This document shows, in pieces, positions 21,401-29,400 of a stretch of 64,000 nt of DNA. Each line of letters begins with the position of its first letter. The stretch's first letter is position 1. The stretch is from positions 35,634-99,633 of the forward strand of contig JAHQIW010004519.1 of NCBI GenBank assembly GCA_019055375.1, given 5' to 3'. A program made the position numbers and the translations under genes. Below the pieces are notes generated by a model. The model had not been told where the DNA came from and ran no database searches. It worked only from the letters and a program-made list of their open reading frames with translations. The stretch is from Parelaphostrongylus tenuis. Its lineage: Eukaryota > Nematoda > Chromadorea > Rhabditida > Metastrongylidae.

Positions 21401-24347
21401 TTAACCATCGAATCTGACTCGCAAGGTACAACTTTAATCAGCAATATATTATCATTGTAAAGTAAGATCGTATTATGCAGTGGTTGAAGGTGCTCTGCGG
21501 CACACACTGGTTGATCAATCGAGGACCGATGGTTCGATCTCGCGCTCATGGCTCATCAAGTCTTCTATCACTCCGCGGTCGGTGAATCGGTACCAAACTT
21601 GTTTGAGAAGGAAGTAGCAGTATTCACTAGAAACATCGATAGACCAACACGAGCCATTGTAAAGGCCCAGATATGCAGTCCATCACATCAGGCGATGCTG
21701 GAGACGAGTGAATGGCGCACCACTCAGGGATTAATCAACGCGGAGAGCTCTATTCTTCCATCCTTTATAGTTGTAAAGCGTTAAAGAGTCAATATTCGAT
21801 CAAGATATGAATCTAGATCATTCATGAAGATGACCGAAAAGAAGACAGGTTACGGCTTGGAGAAGGTTTTGGAGGACATTCTGTTTTACTTGTGGCAGTC
21901 GTCGAACTTTCTCCCCTAGCAGGTGATGCTTCAATCTGCGAAACCGATAACAGTTTGATGGCATTATGTTGAGGCAGTATGATGAGTGATTTGCTGTAGT
22001 ACAGCTCAATAACTAGTTGTGCACTAACAATAATGTAACATCAGTGCAAGAATTTCTATATGAAAGCATATTATTTGAGTCGCTTTTTCTTCTCTGTACT
22101 TGTAAGGAGGATTTTTTAGGTCTGGTATTATAGTCCGTTAGTTCCAATTCCACCTTCTCTCAAGATATGCCTCGCATGTTTGGCCAATTGTTTAGAGGTC
22201 CTGAGCGCGTGTGATGGATTGTTAAAGGTGTTTTGCGTCTTAAACGTGGTCGATCAGTCGACGATCGGAGGTCCTATCTCGCGCTTATGGCTCATCAAGT
22301 CTTCCAGCTTTCCGGGATTGGTGGATTGGTGCTGGATTTGTCGGGGAGGATAGCAACACTGACTTGACACATCGGTAGGCTACTTCGAGTCATCGTAAAG
22401 GCCAAATATGCATTTAATCACCTCAGACGATGCTAGATGAAGAATAAATGGCGGATTCCTTGGTGATTGATAAATGCTGAAAGCCTTATCTTTATACTTT
22501 TTTTCAAAGCACCAAGTCACGTATGATGGTGGTGTATTCTTCCTTTCAATTTATGTTGCCGTTCATTCGTGTCGAAATGAGCAAGTAAACTGGCTACGCA
22601 TTTGTTTTCTGATCTCAAAACCAGCTGGAATTGCAATCTGTAGTTTGAACAGTTTAGGTGCAACGATGGCAACGTCAAGAGCAATTCTTATGACAATTGG
22701 ACAACTGTCATTTTACGATCAAATTAAACAAATGTTGATCGAAAGTGGAATCGCCAAAGATAACCTATACACCCATTTTACCAGTAGTTTCTGTGCGGTT
22801 GGTGAATCTATTTTTGTCTCGAACTATTGATCTTGTTCGATTCGTGATGTTCAGGCTAGTATTGCAACCATGCTAACACAACCGCTCGATGTGATGAAGA
22901 CTCGATTAATGAACGCTCCTCCCGGACAATTTAAGGTTTGGTTTTTCTGCCAGCTAACTGCTAACTACGTCTTCTCGAGAAAGGAAAACTTTAAGTCAAT
23001 AATCCGATTTAGTATGTTTCACTGAGGTGTAGGGTTTATTCTACTAAGTCTAGTTGCTAGCTTCTGATCTGTCTTATGAGGTTAGCGACATATTATACAG
23101 GGTTTGATCGGATTTCTGACATCTTGCCCCTGATTACAAACATCAACGCGCTTTGGGATTAGCCATCGCATTTTGCAAGATGAAATGCAGCTTCTTCATT
23201 AATCATCAACCCGCTTGTTCGAATTAAGAGCCACAACGAAAATGGACATAAATTAATTTCTTGAGCAATATTAAGTTAGGCTAAGGAAATTATACCTTAT
23301 TATTGTTACCGGGTAGATACAAGTGTTATCACAAGAATGCTGAGATGCGACCAAACTTGAGGAGTATTCTTATGTTATGAGCACGAACCACTGCTGTGTC
23401 TTTCCGGGGTTGCACTGGAAAGACGTAGTGTCGGGTAGAGCCTTTTTGCTTGTATATCAATGTTCTTGTGGCTGTATCTCATATCGTACCACACTATTGA
23501 AAACAAAGAGAATAAACAGTTAGTGAAAAGTTGGAGTTGTGAACGAATACTTTTTTGTTTCTGTTAGTAAAATTCATCACGACCTGAGTTGTCCATTTGA
23601 AATTCAAACCTTTGTGGACGGCAGTTGATCGATCGCACAGCACAACTCGCATAAGGCGCGTGATTTTTGTTATTCAACTGGGGTTTTTACTTGAAAATCA
23701 AAATCTTTTATTGTATCACTCCGATACTCCATGATCTTCGTTACATGGTCATATGTTTTTCGTGCATATATGACTTTTCTGTAGGATAAAAATTTTGAGT
23801 TGGAAATGCGTACAACGTTCTATGATGACCTTTCAAAAACCAATTACCGCACCGAATTCGACGAGATTTGGGCTATCGAATATCTAGTAGAAATTTGGAG
23901 AAAAACCATTTACAAGTTCCGTTTGAGCAAAGAAGCAAACTGAGTGTAAAATCTGATCTTATTTTCGTTGCTGAAACGTAAAAAAGGCTTTTCCAAAAAT
24001 CGAAATGTTGGTAAAATTACAGAGATTCAAAATTTTAAATGATTTTTAAGTGTCTAAGAGAAAGTTTTGTTCAGTGAGAAAGGCGTGCAAACAGTCGTGT
24101 ACTTGAGCTGGTACGCGTCGTCCCTTAGGAGTTAAATGAGTCGTATTTTTTTAGCTTTGATATATCTGAATACTGTAGTAATTTTACTTTCAGGGCATCG
24201 TTGATTGTTTTTTTCTATACGGCTAAGCTTGGACCTGCTGGGTTTTTCAAGGGGTTCATACCTGCGTGGGTGAGACTCGCACCTCATACTGTGCTCACCT
24301 TTATCTTTTTTGAACAACTTCGTATGAACTTTGGCTACTTCAAGTAG
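15325..24347 (+). CDS. SLC25A10: Mitochondrial dicarboxylate carrier (SLC25A10 type), 7 exons
   Basis: Inner-mitochondrial-membrane exchanger of malate or succinate for phosphate, by family. Exons: 15325-15423, 16247-16427, 18134-18249, 18349-18439, 22658-22797, 22855-22935, 24194-24347. All junctions are GT-AG and phases agree through exon 6. The conceptual product is about 286 aa, the usual length for this carrier. All three mitochondrial-carrier repeats show their signatures: PLDLLK (repeat 1), PGDLVNVRMQ (repeat 2), PLDVMKTRLM (repeat 3), each followed by a glycine motif (SDGILSFYNG, EEGIARLFGG, LGPAGFFKG). ATMATSRAILMTIGQLSFYDQIK and VRLAPHTVLTFIFFEQLR are strongly dicarboxylate-carrier-like. 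The large introns, up to 4.2 kb, are packed with SINEs. As written, exon 7 is out of frame by one T (see that entry), so it is either a pseudogene or affected by a homopolymer error. Confidence 0.93.
16247..16427 (+). CDS. SLC25A10: Dicarboxylate carrier exon 2
   Basis: Acceptor CTTTCAG|GTC, donor ATCAG|GTACG, ends in phase 1. It encodes VHLQTQQVGKISLG through RQLTYSTTRFGMYETLKKQ: the matrix loop and second helix of repeat 1. Confidence 0.93.
16500..17620. repeat. Repeat family R, several units in carrier intron 2
   Basis: R modules recur about every 130-170 bases: GAATGTGAAACGTGATTTAG near 16871, CTGAGATTTGGGCTATGGAA near 16950, AATTTTATTTTTTGCAGC near 17052, CGTCGAGATTTGAGCTATCG near 17571. 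Part of intron 1 (15540-16080) carries inverted R-like sequence. No gene is visible inside. Confidence 0.55.
17640..18060 (-). repeat. Diverged copy of the palindrome-related (Penelope/retrozyme-like) unit
   Basis: On the minus strand the order of blocks matches one arm of the 30-kb palindrome: CTGACGAGGCTGCCAAGTGG, AAAACATGCC, GGGCTCTATAAG, then CATATGACATATTGGCCC. The position equivalent to the hammerhead core (17762-17815) is recognisable but has changed bases in CUGAUGA and in stem II, so it is unlikely to cleave. Confidence 0.55.
18134..18249 (+). CDS. SLC25A10: Dicarboxylate carrier exon 3
   Basis: The acceptor is at CTATTTTAG|ACC, chosen over a TTTCAG 28 bases upstream because only this one accepts phase 1 and gives DQSLPFYQKAFLAGVSGACG. 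It ends AATGACGTTAAG|GTTTGT in phase 0 and carries the second signature, PGDLVNVRMQ. Confidence 0.9.
18349..18439 (+). CDS. SLC25A10: Dicarboxylate carrier exon 4
   Basis: LPPPERRNYKHAIDGVFRIL to EEGIARLFGG. Acceptor CTTTTAG|CTC, donor CGGAG|GTGAAT, ends in phase 1. Confidence 0.92.
18660..19260. other. Carrier intron 4: no recognised feature
   Basis: A 110-codon open frame on the minus strand (18722-19054) has no recognisable motif and no splice context. I do not consider it a gene. Confidence 0.5.
19280..19490 (-). repeat. tRNA-derived SINE, family B
   Basis: Minus-strand copy: AGAGCGCGAATGGCGCAGTG near 19483, a B-box region at GATGGTTCGATCTCACCGC, then GCGGTGGGATACTGATGTAT as the reverse of the family body. 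Confidence 0.7.
19728..20142. repeat. Head-to-head family C pair; plus copy enclosed by inverted repeats
   Basis: A minus-strand tRNA-like copy lies at about 19733-19806 (GAATTGAACCCGC is the reverse B box, CTACCACTACACCACCGAAG the reverse A box). A plus copy lies at 19985-20062 (GGTGGTGTACTGGTAGCACG, then CAGGTTCACATCTCG). The plus copy is bracketed by inverted repeats of about 46 bases: 19932-19977 begins CCAGATTTCTCATG and 20093-20139 ends CATAAGAAATCTGG. The small hairpin ACTGC...GCAGT lies inside both. This is a MITE-like arrangement around a Pol III-type promoter. Confidence 0.75.
20765..21070 (-). repeat. tRNA-derived SINE, family B
   Basis: Minus orientation: GTCGATCAATTTCTGTGGGA (tail), CGGCCTTTACAATGACTCG, ACCAGTTCATCGACCTCG, GCGTGGGAACGAACTATCG (B-box region), and the tRNA-like head near 21040. 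Confidence 0.7.
21473..21785 (+). repeat. tRNA-derived SINE, family B
   Basis: The head has TGCAGTGGTTGAAGGTGCTC and the B box GATGGTTCGATCTCG. The body has ATGGCTCATCAAGTC, ATCGGTACCAAACTTGTTTG, CATCGATAGACCAACACGAG and AAAGGCCCAGATATGCAG. Confidence 0.75.
22195..22500 (+). repeat. tRNA-derived SINE, family B
   Basis: GGTCCTGAGCGCGTGTGATG and GGTGTTTTGCGTC are followed by a decayed B box (GGTCCTATCTCGC). The body has TATGGCTCATCAAGTC, GGGGAGGATAGCAACACTGA and AAAGGCCAAATATGCATTT. It ends about 150 bases before carrier exon 5. Confidence 0.75.
22658..22797 (+). CDS. SLC25A10: Dicarboxylate carrier exon 5
   Basis: Acceptor AGTTTAG|GTG. It encodes GATMATSRAILMTIGQLS through YTHFTSSFCA and ends in phase 0 at GCG|GTTGGT. 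The intron after it is only 57 bases. Confidence 0.92.
22855..22935 (+). CDS. SLC25A10: Dicarboxylate carrier exon 6
   Basis: ASIATMLTQPLDVMKTRLMN to PPGQFK: 27 codons, phase 0 at both ends. It holds the third carrier signature, PLDVMK. Confidence 0.93.
23690..24080. repeat. Repeat family R in the last carrier intron
   Basis: CGACGAGATTTGGGCTATCG near 23859, GAGTGTAAAATCTGATCTTA near 23942 and CAGAGATTCAAAATTTTAAA near 24018 give the module order, with about 150 bases per unit. The remainder of the intron (22936-23690) shows no feature I can name. Confidence 0.5.
24194..24347 (+). CDS. SLC25A10: Dicarboxylate carrier terminal exon with a one-base frame error
   Basis: After the acceptor TTTCAG, exon 6 imposes the frame GIVDC, but a run of seven T at 24208-24214 pushes the reading into a stop (TAC GGC TAA). 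With six T the exon reads on as FFYTAKLGPAGFFKGFIPAW through FFEQLRMNFGYFK and stops at TAG 24345-24347. The downstream protein is perfectly conserved in character. The lesion is therefore either recent or a homopolymer miscount. Confidence 0.85.
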
Positions 24348-25301
24348 GATTATATGGATAGTCAATTATTTAGAAGTCTGTTTTAAGTTGTAATATATAT
24401 GACATTTATGTTGTAAGTTTATCAGCTGTGATTTAGGAGTAGATCGACTGACAATACTATAGATAATCGGAATCTCCAAAATTTCATTACTAACCCATTT
24501 AGATCCCGGTGTTTCACAAGATTTTATTTTTTTTTCTCTTCGATTCCCAATTCCTCCATCATTTTCTTAATCGATCGTTGTTGGTAAATCTGTGGAAGTG
24601 AACTCTATGTTTATCAAAGTGTTCTAGAGTAAATTCGTTGCAGTAACTATTTACAAACAAGAAGTTTCAATGATCTGTGTCAAATCTAAAAAAGACGTCT
24701 TCATGACGTCCTTTTGTGAAAATAAGAAGCCTGTCATGAAGTTTGGAGCATAGTAACATGAAATTTATTTACTACGGTGTTTTGGCTAGCTTTGTTCTGA
24801 GCAATTTCTTGAAGCTTTAAGCAACAATTTAAACTCATGCAATAGTCCTTAAAGGAAGAGTTAGAAGATGAATACTCGCGTATTTATTTTTATATTTTAT
24901 CATTTTAGCATATGCGTTACCATCACTAATACTACGGACCCCGCAACAGAGTAAATTAGGCCACAGTTTAGTTAAGGCAACTGTGGTTTTTCTGAAAGTA
25001 AGCGAGAAATCTTCAATAGCTAGAAGAATCGTGACGTTGGGAACTTTTTAAAGTCAAAGGAAAAGCTTTGTTTACCATGGGAAGGTGTAGTACCGCTGCA
25101 CCATACCAAATTTTATGATATTTCACCTATCGAAGCCATTGATTTCAGCGTACGAAAGTGGTTTGTAATATACGTTCCGCGTATTTTGGTATATTGTACA
25201 TCTGAACATCCCATAGGGTAAATGTGCTATTTCGTGACAATCGGAAATGAAAATTCTTGAGAAGATGTTTACTTAATAATTACCCACTTGTTTGTCAACA
25301 G
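24348..25301. other. AT-rich interval between two genes
   Basis: It holds the carrier 3' region. One short frame begins ATG at 24868 and encodes a signal-peptide-like start (MNTRVFIFIFYHFSICVTIT). It lies on the same strand upstream of the next gene, but no donor in the right phase links it to 25302, so I do not assign it as that gene's first exon. Confidence 0.4.
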
Positions 25302-25503
25302 GCATCCCTCGCTATGAACGAGCTCATTTCGTAACGAGATTTGTTGCACATAATCAAGTGGTAAATTATGAAGAAGACAGATCTTGGGCTATCTCAGATC
25401 TTAAATCTACATTTGATAGGCTATCAAATGGAAGAAATGATCAAGGGAAAAAACTTCTATGCTCCATTAGTAATCCACCAAGAAAAGAATTGATATCCGT
25501 AGG
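25302..25503 (+). CDS. Unidentified gene, first visible exon
   Basis: Acceptor TTTGTCAACAG, a 65-codon uninterrupted frame and a GTGTCA donor in phase 1. A better-looking GTAGGT donor lies five bases earlier at 25499, in phase 0. It does not fit the next exon, so alternative splicing or a misjudged junction is possible. Confidence 0.45.
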
Positions 25504-26390
25504 TGTCAAACTTTTTTTTACCGGCAATAAAACTTTGTTGGTGCAATCATAAGTGATCGTTTGCATATATCTTCAGATATATATGTATCATATATATATA
25601 TATATATGTATATATATATGTATGTATATATATATGTATATATATATATGTATATATATATATGTATGTATATACACATATTTACATGACCCGTCATCAC
25701 AATCTTAATTGTGCATATTCCAATACTTCTAGTATTCGATTCGTTTTTCGTCTTCTTCTTAAATGACGTAGAATACTGATCGAGCATGTTTCCTTGCAAT
25801 CTCGAGGATAGCATGGCTGTGGCGTTCCATAGGGCGTTTTTGTTGACGCCGGATAGTGTTGGAGGGTAGCGCTCCGCTCCACACGCGTCGCGGCGAACTT
25901 TGCAACCACTTAGCCACGACGCCCCATATATTATGATTTCCTATATATATATATATAGGATAAAGCTTTGGAGGTTGATAAATCCCTGAGGGATGCGCCT
26001 TGCATTCGTCTTCAACGTTTGAGGTGATTGAATGCATATCTGGCCTTTACAATGACTCGCGGTGACCTCCCGCTGAACCGAGTCAGTGGTGCTTGTCCTC
26101 GCAGACAAGTCTGAGACCCCATCCATCCCTCCGGGATCGGAAAATCGATACCAGGCTGGTCTCATACTTATGTGGGAGGATAAGCAGCACTGATTCGGTT
26201 CGACGGGAGGCCATCGTGAGTCACTGTAAAAACCAGATATGCGTTTCACCTCAGACGAAGTTGGAAATTGAAGACGAATGCATGGCATTCCCTCAGGGAT
26301 TGATCAACGCGGAGAGCTTTATCATTTTATCCTTTTGTATGCATACATATCCATGTATACATATATATGAATATATATATATATATATGA

Positions 26391-26439
<49 letters not shown>

Positions 26440-29400
26440 ACATATACACATGTTATGTACAAGGGCACAAGTTTATCCATTAAATGCAAAAGGCCATACA
26501 AAAATCACCCTTTTTCACGTTACTACCTATTTGCGTGCTCATAGACTATAACTGCTTCTGTGTTAACATCATGGAAAATCACGGGAAAAGTAATAATTGA
26601 AGCTAATCTTTACAAGACTATATGAGATGTTGCAGAAGAACACGTCCTCGACCATCATTCTCGCCATTAGAGATAAATTGGGAAGTGAAAAAGGTGGATA
26701 GAAAAGTAATGACGTTTTTTTATAGCCAGCTAACAATTACGCGCTGCACAATGAGCGCTTCAAAAGTTTAACGAATTGGGCTACGAAGTTCTGCCTCAAA
26801 CTTGATATTCGCTGGACCTCGCGCCCTCCTGCTGCCATTTCTTCGATCATTTCGACAATTTCTTGCAGATAGAAGGGTTTCACAACCAGCACGATACAGA
26901 AAGTGCTTTACAAGATGTTTCAAATATACCCATTGAAGTAGAGTGATGTGCAAAACTAAAGTAATTAAAAAGAATTTCATTTGTTTCACAAAACTTTGTC
27001 GAAAACCCAGGCGCCAAATTTCATGCTATAGGATTAACCATTTTTTTTTTCGTTAGCGAATATGTGTTGATTCTGATGATTCCTATCTTGATTAATTAAC
27101 CTTTGCTTAAGCCTATTTACAATAATCCAAACATTCACGGTCTGAAACTGCCTCTACTTTTGCATAACCTATCAAATAAGATCCAGTGTAGTAGTTGGAA
27201 TAGAACAGCACTTATTTGGAGAACACATTTTTTTCTCTATCTGACACATAGTAGACGATAATGGTTCTCGACATGTCTCGATGATGATGTAAAAAGTGTA
27301 GTTAAAAATTATGGCGCTGAAGGTCTTGGTGTCTTCACTATAATCACTTTAGTTTCGATGGCAAGCAATGGCTAAGCAGATGTGCGTGTTAGAAAGGATT
27401 CATCTGCTGTCAATATTAAACTGCGGTGTGCATAAGAAGCGAGTTCCTTTGTAATATCCTGTTTCACAACTATCTCTGGTGTGTTGCACCAGGATGATTA
27501 TAGTCAAGTGACTTGATAAAGTGCCAGTTAATTTCGCCTCCGTTAGTACCAAAATTCTACAGACTGTTTGTCTAAGCGATTCAAAAGCAATAAATTTCTC
27601 TCAGGGGTTATTAATTAGTCTAATCATTCAATGTGTAATTCGTTTGTTGCACGCTTGACATAGTCTGGGGCTCATTTCCAAGCGGCTGTGGTCCATATGT
27701 TGTTACTAAACCACAAAAACTCTGACCAGTCTTTCGACATTGCATAACAAGGTTGGTTCCAATGGCACCTCTGTGAGGTTTCCTCCTCCATCTTATTTAT
27801 GTTGCATCACGATCTATGTTAGTTTAAGCTTACGTTAGCGAAGGAGCAACTATAGAGGGAGAAAGTGTACATCTGGACATTTTTACTTACACTATACTCT
27901 TGATGTTTTTGTAAGTTCTCGAAAATGTGCCCTTTTTTAGACCAATGCCTTTACCCGACTCACGTCTCCACACATAGGCTATTTATCTAAAACGTTCGAA
28001 AGTATTTGTTTTGATGTGCGCCAATGAACTATCACAGATGAGCCCTCCCTGGTGCATCGTTCCCTCCTGGTTAATCTGATGATAACTTCTAAATTTTTTT
28101 GTCGCAATCAATTAGTATCGTTACGCTAGGCTATTACTTTCAGATATAGGAGCCAGAACGTCGGGAAAATCAGATAAGCGTGTAGTCTCTTCATCGACTT
28201 TCAGTTTCGTATTACGTTTTCGTCTTTCTCGTGATAGTGTCAAAATAAACGAAAATAATTCTAGCAAGATAATATCGCCTTATCGAGGCTTTCTCTGCAC
28301 TTGAATAACATTGCCGTTATCGGATAAAGTTTCGATCGAGAAACTGTTTTATAACTCTTGGATGTTCTTTCTGCTTCTGTTCTCATGCTTAGTAGAAATA
28401 GTAACAGGTTAGCTATCCACAGATGCCAGGACTGTTGTTCATGTTGTCAACTTAGTCAGTATTATTTTTTTCATAAGCAGAATAGAGACTGTTATTAGAT
28501 CTTCTCATAAGTTTTGGCACTGGATAATCAAACAACCATCGACCTATCTTCCATTTCCCATGTGTTGCCTTCAGTATTCTGCTGATTATCGCATGATCAC
28601 AGTGAAAATTGTCGGCTAACTCCTTGATAATCAAACTCGGATCCTAGTAGAGTGCTTCAATGACGGCCTCTTGATCAAGTTCGCGCGGACGTCCGGAGCG
28701 CAGCTGGTTCTTCAATTGGCGTTACTGGCGAAAAATTCAGCACGCTTCTGCAAAGCTGTTCGCCGAGACACAAAACCTTGAGTCTCTGGACGATTGGTGG
28801 TCTCAAAAGCGGAGTGTTCATCGCGTTCCAATTCGTACTCATAAAGTAGCAAGTTGCAATAAAACGCTTCGTTGTTATGATGCGAAAATCTGGACAAATT
28901 CAGTACCAAAAGAAAGCTCAAAAAATTCTCCACGAAACGTTAATGATTTGTTGCTTGAAAGGTGGCAGAAATGTGTTCAGCTGATGATTAATATCCTGAA
29001 TAGTGCTGTTAAGCAATGTTGATTACTTCTCACTGATAAATGTGGCGTTTATTGCTCTAGTGCCAAAACTTAGATGAAGATCTGATATAATACAATTTTC
29101 TTATACAGCTGATTCTTTGGCGGATTTCGCCTTTTTAGAGACGGCAAAGATCACCTTGTCTGTAAGCTGGTCAGCCAAACACATCCAAGACCTCATCAGA
29201 AAATCAAGGTAATTTATTTCAAACCATACTGGAAACAAAATTTTTCACTTACATACCTCCTTTCATGAGTCGGCCACTAAGCTTTCCACGTAGTGACCAG
29301 ATGTAGAAAGTTGATTATGTGGTTTTTCTCTCGGGTTTATGGAAATATTTTGCTTACTTCGTTGTAGACCACCTAATCCTTCCAAGCTCCGAAAACTCGA

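Noticed and set aside
25518..26551. Tyr/Ile-rich proteins over TA tracts
   Set aside because: They are translations of (TA)n microsatellites and SINE sequence.
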